A DNA stretch of 64,000 nucleotides from an uncultured Pseudomonadota bacterium (GTDB taxonomy: Bacteria > Bdellovibrionota_B > Oligoflexia > Oligoflexales > CAIYRB01). Each line of letters starts with the position of its first letter. Position 1 is the first letter of the stretch. The position numbers were made by a program, and so were the translations under genes. The stretch spans positions 37,623 through 101,622 of the forward strand of contig CAIYRB010000200.1 of assembly GCA_903928445.1 (NCBI GenBank). The letters are read 5' to 3'. The notes under the pieces are model-generated. The model was not told where the DNA came from. It made no database searches and was given only the letters and a program-made list of their open reading frames with translations. Positions 27,230 to 36,230 of this stretch are shown here, in pieces.

Positions 27230-30200
27230 GACCTTTGGCTGGAATGATTTCATTTGCCACACTAATTTTAGTTTTCTCAGCGGTGCCTCCCATCCGGGTG
27301 AGCTGGTGCGAGCTGCCGCCGTCCATGGCTACCGCAGTCTTGGGATCACCGATTTTGACGGCGTTTACGGCCTTGCTAGAGCTTACCGGGCTTTGGTCTC
27401 GCTGCAAGAAGAAGGCCTGGGTCAGGATCTCAAGATGGTTTTTGGCGCCGAATTTCATCTTGGCAAAGATCACTATGAACCGACGATCTTGCAGGATACC
27501 GTCGTGCTCATCGCCCAGAGTGCGCTGGGTTATCATCACCTCTGCAAGCTAGCCAGCTACAGTCACCGCGGCGGCAAGTTGGATCCATCGGTGCCGCTTG
27601 AAGATCTCTTGGCGGCCGATGTTAGCGATTTGGCCGTGATCATACCGATGCGCGGTCTGATTCACCGTTTACCGGTCGATGCATTAAAAGAGCGTGTCGC
27701 AGTCCTGAAGGAGCATTTTCAAGGGCGTATTTCTCTAGCGGTGACGCGCCACTTAAATAGTGCGGAGGACCAAGCCATCTTACCAACGATCGCGCTTGGC
27801 CAATCACTGCAGGTGCCTTGGGTGTTGTCGCAAGATGCTTTCTTTCATGAGCCCGGGCAAAAGGACCTGTCGGATTTATTGCATGCGATTCGTTTAAACC
27901 GGCCGGTGTCGGCCCTAGGTGGTCACCGCTTCGTTAATGCCTCAAGGTCCTTGCATGACTTAAAGTCCATCGAAGAGCGTTACCGGCCACTGCCAATCTA
28001 CCGTGCTGCGCTCAAGGCCGCACATGAGCTGGCCGCGAGCATCGATTTTTCGCTCAAGGAACTACGCTACCACTATCCAAAGGAAATGCTGCCCGCTGGG
28101 GTGGGTGCTCAAGAGTACCTAGAAAGCTTGGTCTGGGCCGCTGCGACCAAGCATTATGGTAGCGTCCCGGATAAAATCGTCACGCTGCTCGAGCACGAGC
28201 TAAAGCTGATTTTGCATCTGAACTTTGCCGACTACTTTCTCACCGTGTGGGATATTGTCAGTTGGGCGAGAAGTCAGCAGATCCTTTGTCAGGGGCGAGG
28301 ATCGGCCGCTAATTCCGCGGTTTGTTTTATTCTTGGCATCACGCCGCTAGATCCGAATTCCTTTGACGTTCTATTTGAACGCTTCATCAGCGTCGAGCGC
28401 GGCGACCCGCCGGATATCGATGTTGATTTTGAGCACGAGCGGCGTGAGGAGGTGATCCAGTATATATATCGTCGCTATGGCCGGACCAAAGCCGCGATGG
28501 TGGCCAACGTCATCACCTTCCGCAGTAAAGGTGCCATCCGTGCAACCGGTAAGGCGCTGGGTATTCCTGCGGAATACCTGGATACTGCTAGCGAGCTTTT
28601 AGCGACGAAGGCCTACCGTGGCAAAGCTAGCGTGGAAACCGTCACGGCAGTGAAGGCGGCAGACAGTCAGGTGGATGCTACGGTGCGGTGGGACCTATGG
28701 GCATCTTTGTCGGCGCGTCTTAAAGGCTTTCCCCGTCACCTAGGCATCCATTCGGGGGGCTTTATGCTTGCTGATCGGGAGCTCGATTGGCTTGTCGCTC
28801 AGGAACCAGCGAGCATGCCAGGGCGCTCGGTCATTCAGTGGTGTAAGGATGACATCGAGGCTCTTGGCTTTTTCAAAATTGATATCCTCGCTCTAGGCAT
28901 TTTAACCGCCATACGCAAGTGTCTTGCGCTCGTCCAAACGCATTATCATCGCGATCTGAACATGGTTAATTTACCGAAGGATGACCCGCGCACCTACGAT
29001 ATGATCTGCCGGGCAGATACCGCCGGGACCTTTCAAATCGAGTCACGTGCGCAGATGAGCATGCTGCCGCGGCTTAGGCCGCGCTGTCTTTATGATCTGG
29101 TGATTGAGGTCGCCATCATCCGGCCTGGACCCATCCAGGGCAAGATGGTTCATCCTTACCTCAGGCGCCGTAGTGGCGAGGAAGCGGTGGATTTTCCTGA
29201 TGAGCGCTTACGGCCGATCTTGGAACGCACGCTCGGCATCCCGATCTTTCAAGAACAGGTGATGCGCATTGCCATGGCGGTCGGTGGTTTTACCCCTGGT
29301 GAAGCCGACGAGCTGCGCAAGAATATCGGCGCTTTTTCTCTGCGCGGTAAGGTCGAAAAGTGGATCGGCAAGCTGCAAAGCGGGATGCGGCTTAATGGCC
29401 TCAGTGAAGCTTTTATTGCAACCATCACGCAGCAGCTCCATGGCTTTGCGCACTATGGCTTTCCCGAGTCGCATGCCGGATCATTCGCCCTCTTGGCTTA
29501 TGCGTCCTGCTACTTGAAATGCTATTATCCAGCGGCCTTTTTTACCTCGCTACTGAATTCGCAGCCGATGGGCTTTTATACCCCGCATACCCTGTTGCAG
29601 ACGGCGATGCGTGCTGGTGTCAAAGTCCTCAAGATCTGCGTTGCCAAGTCGCAGTGGGATACAACGCTTGAGGTGGTTCCCGGCGACAAAAAGTACGCGA
29701 TGCGACTTGGTCTATCGTTTGTTCGTTCGCTGCGCCAAGATGCGGCACTCGACATGGTGCGAAGGAGGGACGCTGCTGGCGGCTGGGACCATTTGGAGCA
29801 GGTGGTTAAAGACGGCTGTCTCAGTCGTGGCGACTTCACTGCGTTAGCCGCTGCCGATGCCTTTCACCTCTTTGGTGTCGACCGCCGCTCGGCGATCTGG
29901 TTGGCCGAAGCCGCGCCGTTTTGCCAGCATCTCGAAGATGTGCACGAAAGCGTGTCTTTTGCTGCGGAGAGTCGCAGCGAACGCGCTCAGGCAGATTTTT
30001 ATGCGACATCCACGAGCCTTGGTCCGCATCCGGTCGACATCATCAAAGAGGAGGCGTGGTGTTACGATATCAAGGTCGCCCACATCACCGCGGCGAGCCA
30101 GCTGGCCCTTGTGCGTGGTGGGGCACAGATCACGGTCTTTGGCATGGTGATCGTGCGGCAGGCCCCGTCTTCGGCCAATGGGATGGTCTTTGTGACGCTG

Positions 30201-30473
30201 GAGGACGGTTCTGGGCTGATCAACCTCGCCATCACCCCGCCTTTTTATCGCAAGTGGCACCATGCACTAGATAGTGAGTCGCTGCTCTGCGTCAGCGGCA
30301 TGTTGCAGCGGCAGCATGCGGCGCATTCACTATTGGTCCAGAAGGTGTTTACCAGGCAGGTCCGCACGGCTGAGGTGGTGCCTTTCGGGACTTACCAACG
30401 CAGTGATCAGGGTGGGCTAGATGTTTGGGACGTAACGATGGATCAAAGTGGGATGACGAGGTCGTATATGTAG
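27213..30473 (+). CDS. dnaE2: Error-prone DNA polymerase DnaE2 (ImuC)
   Basis: A C-family polymerase alpha subunit of 1086 residues for damage bypass. The PHP domain opens with ICHTNFSFLSGASHPGELV and ITDFDGVYGLARAY. The polymerase core has CQGRGSAANSAVCFILGITP, the catalytic aspartates in PPDIDVDFEHERREEVIQYI, GIHSGGFML and FPESHAGSFALLAYASCYLK. An OB-fold region follows at the C-terminus (ITVFGMVIVRQAPSSANGMV with FVTLEDGSG). The ATG at 27213 lies inside the imuB end (17-base overlap) with GGAG ten bases upstream. The imuA-imuB-dnaE2 order is the standard mutasome operon. Confidence 0.95.
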   Translation: MASSLETFGWNDFICHTNFSFLSGASHPGELVRAAAVHGYRSLGITDFDGVYGLARAYRALVSLQEEGLGQDLKMVFGAEFHLGKDHYEPTILQDTVVLIAQSALGYHHLCKLASYSHRGGKLDPSVPLEDLLAADVSDLAVIIPMRGLIHRLPVDALKERVAVLKEHFQGRISLAVTRHLNSAEDQAILPTIALGQSLQVPWVLSQDAFFHEPGQKDLSDLLHAIRLNRPVSALGGHRFVNASRSLHDLKSIEERYRPLPIYRAALKAAHELAASIDFSLKELRYHYPKEMLPAGVGAQEYLESLVWAAATKHYGSVPDKIVTLLEHELKLILHLNFADYFLTVWDIVSWARSQQILCQGRGSAANSAVCFILGITPLDPNSFDVLFERFISVERGDPPDIDVDFEHERREEVIQYIYRRYGRTKAAMVANVITFRSKGAIRATGKALGIPAEYLDTASELLATKAYRGKASVETVTAVKAADSQVDATVRWDLWASLSARLKGFPRHLGIHSGGFMLADRELDWLVAQEPASMPGRSVIQWCKDDIEALGFFKIDILALGILTAIRKCLALVQTHYHRDLNMVNLPKDDPRTYDMICRADTAGTFQIESRAQMSMLPRLRPRCLYDLVIEVAIIRPGPIQGKMVHPYLRRRSGEEAVDFPDERLRPILERTLGIPIFQEQVMRIAMAVGGFTPGEADELRKNIGAFSLRGKVEKWIGKLQSGMRLNGLSEAFIATITQQLHGFAHYGFPESHAGSFALLAYASCYLKCYYPAAFFTSLLNSQPMGFYTPHTLLQTAMRAGVKVLKICVAKSQWDTTLEVVPGDKKYAMRLGLSFVRSLRQDAALDMVRRRDAAGGWDHLEQVVKDGCLSRGDFTALAAADAFHLFGVDRRSAIWLAEAAPFCQHLEDVHESVSFAAESRSERAQADFYATSTSLGPHPVDIIKEEAWCYDIKVAHITAASQLALVRGGAQITVFGMVIVRQAPSSANGMVFVTLEDGSGLINLAITPPFYRKWHHALDSESLLCVSGMLQRQHAAHSLLVQKVFTRQVRTAEVVPFGTYQRSDQGGLDVWDVTMDQSGMTRSYM

Positions 30474-30562
30474 ACGCTAGGTAGGCTCTAGGCAGCAAAC
30501 CATGCAACCTGCTTGAGTTGGTCGCGCAACACCCTGAAATCAGGTGAGAACTATAAATTTCA

Positions 30563-30594
30563 TTGTTTATAAACAAAAATCAATGTATTATAAT
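30563..30594 (+). promoter_or_regulatory. Palindrome next to a TATAAT -10 before the heptad lipoprotein gene
   Basis: TTGTTTATAAACAA (30563-30576) is a perfect 14-base palindrome. A consensus TATAAT follows at 30589-30594, with the palindrome where the -35 would be. The GTG start of the lipoprotein is at 30637. A repressor or activator site is likely but its protein is unknown. Confidence 0.45.
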
Positions 30595-30636
30595 AAAATA
30601 TAAGTCAGGATTCGCGATAAATTAAGGATAAATATA

Positions 30637-32238
30637 GTGAAAACATACTTCGCTTGTTTAATGGCTGCGACCCTTAATATCGCCGGATGCTCAGTCCTTG
30701 ACGACATGAAGCATATGAAAAAATCGACCGACCATGTCGCCCAGAACACCGACGATATGGCACAAAAAACCGACGCGATGGCCGCCAATACCAAGTCGAT
30801 GGAGAGCGCGACCCAAGGCATGGCGGCAAAGACCACGATCATGGCCCAAACCACGCAGACGATGTCCGAGACCACGCAGGGAATGGCCGTCGTAACGGCT
30901 CAAATGAACACCACTACTCAGGGAATGGCTCAAACCACCCAAGGCCTAGCTCAGACCACTGAGCAGATGAGAAACGAAACCGACGATCTCTACCACGACC
31001 TACGCCAAGGCAACGCGGCGACGATGCGGGGCAAGACGCTTGAGGAAATGGCAGAAAGCCAAGATCAAATCGCCAAGATCGGCTACGCGTCGCAGTATTT
31101 CATGGCTTTTGAATTCGGACTGTGGAAGGCCAACACCGATTCAGACAAAAAGCTGGACGTGCTCCGTCGTGATGCCTGCGACGAGTTCCTGCGCGTGCTC
31201 CAGAACTATCTGCCCGAAAACCGCAGCGATGTCTCACCCAATCACTCTGACCCAGCATGGAAGAATCTCTACGCGCTAGCGGCTGGACTCCATATTATTA
31301 ACAGCAACTCGCAAGGAGAGACACCGTCGAGCGACGGCGGCATGCTGGAGCTACTGCGCAAAGGCCTCGCCGCCAAGTCTCTGGTCGATCGTGGTGTGAT
31401 CGCCATCGGTGATCTGCCGGAGTACCAGAGAAAGGTGCTCGATTTTGCCGACGACGTCGCGCTTCTACTGAACATCCGCGCCAACTTTATCGCCTCCATG
31501 GTGATCAACCAGATCGGCGTCGAGTCGCAGCTCATGCCAGCTTTCATTCCTGGTGCTGGTGAAAAGCATTCTTACCTCTCATTTTTTGAGAAGTTGCGGA
31601 TCATCTTCAGCAACTGGACGGGGCATCTTGATCAACGTAACGTTGGCGAGCTGACGACCTTCGTTGAATTGATGGACTTCGTAGCGCAGACCCGCCAGAT
31701 CCTACGGGACGCTGGAGTCGTGATCGTCACCGATGATAACCTGACCAAAGTCGCTGGTAACTTGGTCCTCCCGGATCCTGCCAGCCTGGATGGCCTATCG
31801 ACCGTAAAAATGCTAGCGATGACCAACCTCAACCATGCCCTGGAAACATGGCGGTCCCATAACGACTGGAGGGCCCCGCTCAGTATCGATCAAGTCGCCG
31901 GTGCCGCAGCCATGAGCGCGGACTATGTGGCGGTCGTCGATCTTTACACTGACGCTCTGCTCCAAGGGGAGGTGACGACCGTTGTTCTCAAAGCGCAAGA
32001 CGTGACCGTTCTCAACGCGCTCGGCCTAGGACATAAGGCCTCATCGATCAATGTGCGTTATCTCAAGCCGGGTTTTGTCTTGCGCCTAAGCAAGGCGGCT
32101 CGAGCCGATCTCATCACGTCCGACGCGTCCTATGTCGCCAGTGCGGTCGGCCATGATGACAACGTTGGCCTTTCGCACCAAGGCTTTAATGACGCCATCA
32201 ATACCGTTAAGGCTGAATCATCCAGCGCTGCTCCATAA
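30637..32238 (+). CDS. Lipoprotein with Thr/Met heptad stalk and large C-terminal domain
   Basis: I do not recognise the family. A GTG start with AAGGA eight bases upstream leads to a lipoprotein signal ending in IAGC (Cys18). Residues about 24-112 form roughly a dozen seven-residue repeats with Thr and Met (or Val/Leu) three to four residues apart, for example DDMAQKTDAMAANTKSM and TTQGMAQTTQGLAQTTEQM, the pattern of a parallel coiled coil. The remaining 420 residues are helical and globular, with LRRDACDEFLRVLQNYLPEN and RKVLDFADDVALLLNI. The product should stand as a rod on the outer membrane or reach into the periplasm. It is a single-gene unit. Confidence 0.75.
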   Translation: MKTYFACLMAATLNIAGCSVLDDMKHMKKSTDHVAQNTDDMAQKTDAMAANTKSMESATQGMAAKTTIMAQTTQTMSETTQGMAVVTAQMNTTTQGMAQTTQGLAQTTEQMRNETDDLYHDLRQGNAATMRGKTLEEMAESQDQIAKIGYASQYFMAFEFGLWKANTDSDKKLDVLRRDACDEFLRVLQNYLPENRSDVSPNHSDPAWKNLYALAAGLHIINSNSQGETPSSDGGMLELLRKGLAAKSLVDRGVIAIGDLPEYQRKVLDFADDVALLLNIRANFIASMVINQIGVESQLMPAFIPGAGEKHSYLSFFEKLRIIFSNWTGHLDQRNVGELTTFVELMDFVAQTRQILRDAGVVIVTDDNLTKVAGNLVLPDPASLDGLSTVKMLAMTNLNHALETWRSHNDWRAPLSIDQVAGAAAMSADYVAVVDLYTDALLQGEVTTVVLKAQDVTVLNALGLGHKASSINVRYLKPGFVLRLSKAARADLITSDASYVASAVGHDDNVGLSHQGFNDAINTVKAESSSAAP

Positions 32239-32329
32239 CGAATGGCGTTTTATGGGCCCATCGGTTGTAAGAATGCGAAGGTGGGCTAAGATCGGTCGCC
32301 TACTAGCCAACCATCGCAGAGGCGTTTTC

Positions 32330-32767
32330 TTACGATGTCTGTGTCAGGAGGCGAGACAGCTGATGTTTGTTGCCCAGCACGTCTTGCAGGCTGTAATCGT
32401 CGAGAGTGGCAAGAAATGCCGCTGTGGCTTTGCTGATCGCTGCTTTCAGGCCACACACAGGCACAATTGGGCAGGTATTCGTCTGCTGATCGAGGCATTC
32501 GACTACCGTAAAATGCGGCTCCATCGCTCGCACGACTTCTCCAATGTTGATCTCAGCGGGAGTCCTGGCTAGCTTAATGCCGCCGCCGCGACCGCGAGTC
32601 GTGGTGACGTATCCTAGTTTGCCGAGATGATGCACCACCTTGACTAAATGGTTTTCGGATATTGCATAGGCTTTAGCCACGGCGGCAATCGACGATTGCT
32701 GATCATCCAGGACGGCCAGATAGATGAGGACTCTGCAAGCATAATCAGCGTGGAAAGATAGTTGCAT
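32330..32767 (-). CDS. nsrR: Rrf2-family regulator, NsrR-like nitric-oxide sensor
   Basis: A 145-residue winged-helix repressor (MQLSFHADYACRVLIYLAVL, then SENHLVKVVHHLGKLGYVTT and RGRGGGIKLAR). Three cysteines, C-x8-C-x5-C in ECLDQQTNTCPIVPVCGL, are the Fe-S ligands expected for NsrR, which loses DNA binding when NO reacts with the cluster. The ATG at 32767 is the family start; the longer frame has none of the family sequence. It is divergent from a globin gene, and an NsrR-consensus box lies between them. Confidence 0.88.
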   Translation of the reverse strand: MQLSFHADYACRVLIYLAVLDDQQSSIAAVAKAYAISENHLVKVVHHLGKLGYVTTTRGRGGGIKLARTPAEINIGEVVRAMEPHFTVVECLDQQTNTCPIVPVCGLKAAISKATAAFLATLDDYSLQDVLGNKHQLSRLLTQTS

Positions 32768-32807
32768 GGTCTGTTCTCCTAGGCACCGGCTTGACGACGA
32801 TCGCATA

Positions 32808-32830
32808 AAGATGTATTATGAAGACATCTT
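32808..32830. promoter_or_regulatory. NsrR-type operator between nsrR and globin gene
   Basis: The 23-base box has the 11-1-11 layout of the enterobacterial NsrR site: AAGATGTATTA, T, GAAGACATCTT. The outer repeat is even longer, CATAAAGATGT at 32804-32814 facing ACATCTTTATG at 32824-32834. It lies 41 bases before the nsrR ATG and 33 before the globin ATG, so one site could control both. Confidence 0.85.
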
Positions 32831-32862
32831 TATGTCGCGCTGCGCTTGGTGGGGTACACAGC

Positions 32863-33237
32863 ATGAGTTCGTTATATCAAAACCTGGGTGGTCAGGTAGC
32901 GGTGGATACCGTCGTTGATACTTTTTACCGGGGGGTCCTCGCCGACGCGAGGATTGCCCACTTTTTCCATGGCATCGATATGGACCGCCAGATCAGCAAG
33001 CAGAAGGCTTTTTTGACCATGGTTTTTGGCGGTCCAGCAAACTACACCGGCAAAAATATGCGCGATGGGCACCGGCACCTAGTGAGGCGTGGGCTCAACG
33101 ACGGTCACGTCGACGCAGTCATCGAGTGCCTCGCTACGGCGATGAGGGCGCACGGAATAGGCGATGCTGAGATCCACCAGGTTGCCGCGATTGCGAATAG
33201 TGTGCGTGACGACGTTTTAAATCGACCCCATCCGTAG
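32863..33237 (+). CDS. Truncated haemoglobin, group I type
   Basis: A 124-residue 2-on-2 globin. It begins SSLYQNLGGQVAVDTVVDTF, has HFFHGIDMDRQISKQKAFLT and the E/F region VFGGPANYTGKNMRDGHRHL, where the last motif contains the proximal His. Such globins turn NO into nitrate or bind oxygen. The ATG at 32863 is preferred, as the longer frame (from 32818) would start inside the NsrR box. Divergence from nsrR and the shared operator make NO detoxification the likely role. Confidence 0.9.
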   Translation: MSSLYQNLGGQVAVDTVVDTFYRGVLADARIAHFFHGIDMDRQISKQKAFLTMVFGGPANYTGKNMRDGHRHLVRRGLNDGHVDAVIECLATAMRAHGIGDAEIHQVAAIANSVRDDVLNRPHP

Positions 33238-33620
33238 CAAGTGATGTGCTGAGGCCGGGTTGCGCATGAGCTTGTTGTAGCGATGGCCACCGCCGTAGTT
33301 CGTGGCGGTTCCAGGCTCAGCCATCAAGCGGTAGCGTCCGTATTGGGCTGAAAAGCTGACTCCCCACCGTGCTGGGTCCACCTGATCGTCCTCCAGCCGG
33401 TGGCGTCTGCCAGTTGGCGTTCTCCTGCCGCATCCCTTTCTGCAGGAAATCGAGTGGCGGCGCCACTGATAGCACAAAAACCGCAAAAAGTCGTCCGACA
33501 AGATCATGTCTGCGGATTAATTTGGATCAAAAAAACGTAAACATACCTAATGAATCCCTCGATTTAAAGATAGACAGGAAGATCGTGCAAAGTTGTCAGT
33601 GCGCTTAGGTGATCCGACTT
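33238..33620. other. Intergenic stretch between globin and first lipoxygenase
   Basis: A 96-residue minus-strand frame (33217-33507) overlaps the globin end and shows no domain, signal or ribosome site, so I do not call it. Nothing else convincing was seen before the conserved leader at 33621. Confidence 0.5.
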
Positions 33621-33662
33621 GGTTGCAAACTTTAGTTTAGTCAAGGATGATAGGAGCATATC
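33621..33662 (+). promoter_or_regulatory. Conserved leader of lipoxygenase 1
   Basis: This 42-base segment is nearly identical to 36155-36196 before lipoxygenase 2, differing in seven bases; a shorter version stands at 38657-38691 before the lipoxygenase remnant. It begins GGTTGCAAACTTT and ends GATAGGAGCATATC. A TTGCAA is followed 18 bases later by ATGATA (or AAGATA), which could be a promoter. Confidence 0.55.
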
Positions 33663-33698
33663 CTGAAAAAAAACTAAGTGGCGAGCAAGGGATCATCG

Positions 33699-35534
33699 AT
33701 GGCCGACATTAAGCTGCCCCAGAATGACGACCAACAAAAACGCGCTGCCGAGTTGGCCGGTGCTGGATCCATCTACAAATACAACCATGACATTGGCTTG
33801 CCCCTAATCGACACGCCCGGTCCCGAGGATAAAAACCAGCCGGATTGGACGTTAAAAATATTCACGAAACTCCTGAGTATACGCACAAATATCCAAGCGA
33901 TTTATGAAAAAACCGGCCTGAAGTTTCAGGAGCCAAAGCCCGTTCGAGATATTCCAAAGCTCATCGAAGTGCTAAAAAGCGATGGCAGTGTGAGTGACTA
34001 TTTTGCGCCGGATCTAGGCTTTGTAGCGGGTCCTGATAATCGCGCCAAGGCGGTGAGCGATTACGTCGATAAGGTCTTTGTTGATCGAGACAAGGATAAC
34101 AAAGGGAGCGCTCCCCTGCCCGACATGGCGACGGTATGGGATTCCGACAAGACCTTTGCCTATAACTTTCTCGCCGGCCCCAATCCCAACCAGGTGGAGA
34201 GGTACCGGTTGGAAACAAGGCCGGCTGATTTTGATATTACATCGCTCGACCTTGGCTCTTTGCCTGAATTTGGCGGGGACTCGATGGCACGGGCGATCGG
34301 CGAAGGTCGAGTTTACCTGGTTGACCGTTCGGATTTGCGAGCTCTATTTGGCAATTTACCCAATGCTCCGGCGCCTAACGCCTCGCCCAGGGTGTTCAAA
34401 ACCGAGATTTCTGGCGAATGGAAGTATATCTATGCCCCTTACGTCGCCTTTGCCTTACCACCTGGTGGCAAACATATCCTACCGATTGCTATTCAATGTG
34501 GCGCCAAGGCCGAAGGCCATCAAGTCTATACACCTAGAGATGGGTACACGTGGAAGATGGCGCGCGCCTGTATGTTGGCTGCGCATAACAATCATCATGA
34601 AGTGGTCACCCATCTCGGCTTAACGCACCTGCTGGTTGACCCGATCTGTATGGCGACACGGTTGAGGCTGCATACCAGCCACCCGATCTACAAGCTTCTC
34701 AGTCCGCACTTTGAAGGCACTGCCGCCGTCAATGTCGGTGCGAGAACCGGGCTAATCCTACCGGAACGGTCAGTCGATCGCTTAGTCGGGTCAAAGATAG
34801 AAATGGACTACCCGTACCTTGGGGGGCAGCGCTTAGGCTACTCATTTAGGGCTAATTTCCCCAAATTGCGTCAGAATACGCGTGGGACCGATAATGCTAC
34901 GCTGCTACCAAATTATCCCTACCGAGAAGACTCGGCCCTTATCTGGGATGCGATTCATAATTGGGTGTCCGACTATGTCAGCATCTGGTACCGCTCCGAG
35001 GCCGATATTCGCGCCGATTTTGAGCTGCAGGCATGGGCCAATGAGATTAATGATATTGGCAAAGTCAAAGACTTCTGTCTGACCGGTGGTGGCGTCCAAG
35101 GGCGCGACGATTTGATCGATATATTGACTATGACGATCTTTACCGCTGGTCCACAACATGCTGCGGTCAACTTTCCGCAGGGTAAGGAAATGATCTTTGT
35201 TCCAGCCAATCCCTTGGCCGGATATGGCCAGGCGCCTAAGGGCCTCGGGCATTCCGAGGCCGATTTCCTGGGGATCCTGCCACCACTCGATGTTGCGGTG
35301 CAAACCTGGTCCATCTTGAGCTTGTTAGCCGGTGTCAATAACACCCGTTTGGGCGATTATCGCGGCGCTTTTAACTGGCATCCGGTCAGCGAAGCTTACC
35401 GGCTGAAATTCCGTGTCAATCTTGGCGTCGTCGAGGGCAATATCAACAGCGCCAATAACTATCGTCGCTCGGTCTACGGACTCGATTATGTTCACTTACT
35501 TCCCTCGCGTATCCCCGCCAGCGTCAATATTTGA
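33699..35534 (+). CDS. Bacterial lipoxygenase, copy 1
   Basis: A 611-residue dioxygenase that adds O2 to polyunsaturated fatty acids. Iron ligands can be assigned: His300 and His305 in HHEVVTHLGLTHLLVDP, His487 and Asn491 in GPQHAAVNFPQG, and the carboxylate of the C-terminal Ile611 (IPASVNI). Other conserved stretches are YPYREDSALIWDAIHNWVSD and FILPP-like GILPPLDVAVQTWSILSLL. There is no PLAT domain and no visible signal peptide. The ATG at 33699 aligns with the start of copy 2 (both M-A/S-DIKLPQND). A small Tat-exported protein follows 19 bases downstream. Few bacteria carry these enzymes and tandem copies are unusual. Confidence 0.93.
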   Translation: MADIKLPQNDDQQKRAAELAGAGSIYKYNHDIGLPLIDTPGPEDKNQPDWTLKIFTKLLSIRTNIQAIYEKTGLKFQEPKPVRDIPKLIEVLKSDGSVSDYFAPDLGFVAGPDNRAKAVSDYVDKVFVDRDKDNKGSAPLPDMATVWDSDKTFAYNFLAGPNPNQVERYRLETRPADFDITSLDLGSLPEFGGDSMARAIGEGRVYLVDRSDLRALFGNLPNAPAPNASPRVFKTEISGEWKYIYAPYVAFALPPGGKHILPIAIQCGAKAEGHQVYTPRDGYTWKMARACMLAAHNNHHEVVTHLGLTHLLVDPICMATRLRLHTSHPIYKLLSPHFEGTAAVNVGARTGLILPERSVDRLVGSKIEMDYPYLGGQRLGYSFRANFPKLRQNTRGTDNATLLPNYPYREDSALIWDAIHNWVSDYVSIWYRSEADIRADFELQAWANEINDIGKVKDFCLTGGGVQGRDDLIDILTMTIFTAGPQHAAVNFPQGKEMIFVPANPLAGYGQAPKGLGHSEADFLGILPPLDVAVQTWSILSLLAGVNNTRLGDYRGAFNWHPVSEAYRLKFRVNLGVVEGNINSANNYRRSVYGLDYVHLLPSRIPASVNI

Positions 35535-35553
35535 AGGTAAGGAGTTTGATTCT

Positions 35554-35919
35554 ATGTCGCAACTAAGTCGCAGAGCATTTCTCGGTGCTTCCATAACAAC
35601 GGTCTCGACGACCGCCTTTGCCAGCCCACTTTTGGACTTTCTGAGTTCCGATAGTGCTGCAGCGGAGGTGTTTGGCATTCTGCAAACCCATCTGCAAATA
35701 TCAAGCGCTGATCGCCACTTGGTTCAGCCATTTTTGCGCCGCCTTAGAACGCCTGGTCTGCACACGGAGAGCCCCGCAACCTTTCAGGCATGGCTGAACC
35801 GGGCGCCAGGATATGAGGTGAATTTGGCAGCATATGTCCTCGAAGAATTCGCCGTTGCCAGCAATTTCCTTGCGGTGCAGGGCGGTCACGAATCGAAGCT
35901 GAAAATCTTACCGAGTTGA
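35554..35919 (+). CDS. Small Tat-exported protein between the lipoxygenases
   Basis: A 121-residue protein with a twin-arginine signal (MSQLSRRAFLGASITTVST then TAFASPLLDF). The mature domain of about 95 residues is helical (FGILQTHLQISSADRHLVQP; YVLEEFAVASNFLAVQGG) with no Cys and no domain I recognise; it vaguely recalls small Tat-dependent accessory subunits of oxidoreductases. AAGGAG stands nine bases before the ATG. It is spaced 19 bases from lipoxygenase 1 and is followed by a terminator, so the pair is an operon. A chaperone or export partner for the lipoxygenase is a guess. Confidence 0.75.
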   Translation: MSQLSRRAFLGASITTVSTTAFASPLLDFLSSDSAAAEVFGILQTHLQISSADRHLVQPFLRRLRTPGLHTESPATFQAWLNRAPGYEVNLAAYVLEEFAVASNFLAVQGGHESKLKILPS

Positions 35920-35962
35920 GAGCCGCAGTGCAAATGCGGGCACCACTTGACTGATGAGAGAA

Positions 35963-35988
35963 GCCACGCCTAAGGCGCGGCTTTTTTT
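35963..35988 (+). terminator. Rho-independent terminator after the lipoxygenase 1 operon
   Basis: GCCACGCC (35963-35970) pairs with GGCGCGGC (35974-35981) with one mismatch and a three-base loop, followed by seven T. Confidence 0.8.
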
Positions 35989-36154
35989 GTCCCTGGGCAC
36001 ATCGGCGCTAGGTCATGGAATTAGGTGCACGATTCGGTGCAATGTGTATGTGGACTAAATTCATAAAAATGCTAACAGTTTACTAAAACTATTTGGTTAG
36101 ATGTGTTTATAGTGTCAGAAAAAATCTTGCCATCTCGTCACCCATGGTCGACAT

Positions 36155-36196
36155 GGTTGCAAACTTTCGTTTGGTCTAGGAAGATAGGAGCATATC
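36155..36196 (+). promoter_or_regulatory. Conserved leader of lipoxygenase 2
   Basis: The second copy of the 42-base leader, starting GGTTGCAAACTTTCG and ending AAGATAGGAGCATATC. It ends 34 bases before the GTG start of copy 2, almost the same distance as in copy 1, so promoter and leader were duplicated with the gene. Confidence 0.55.
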
Positions 36197-36230
36197 GACA
36201 GAGACCCAATTGCCGAGCGAGGAGTCATCC

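Noticed and set aside
30781..30990. Thr/Met repeat region read as a DNA tandem repeat or CRISPR-like array
   Set aside because: Periodicity is 21 bases and follows coding heptads with varied codons; there are no identical repeats or spacers.
33217..33507. 96-residue minus-strand frame after the globin gene
   Set aside because: It overlaps the globin end, lacks a ribosome site and shows no recognisable motif; left as uncertain non-coding.
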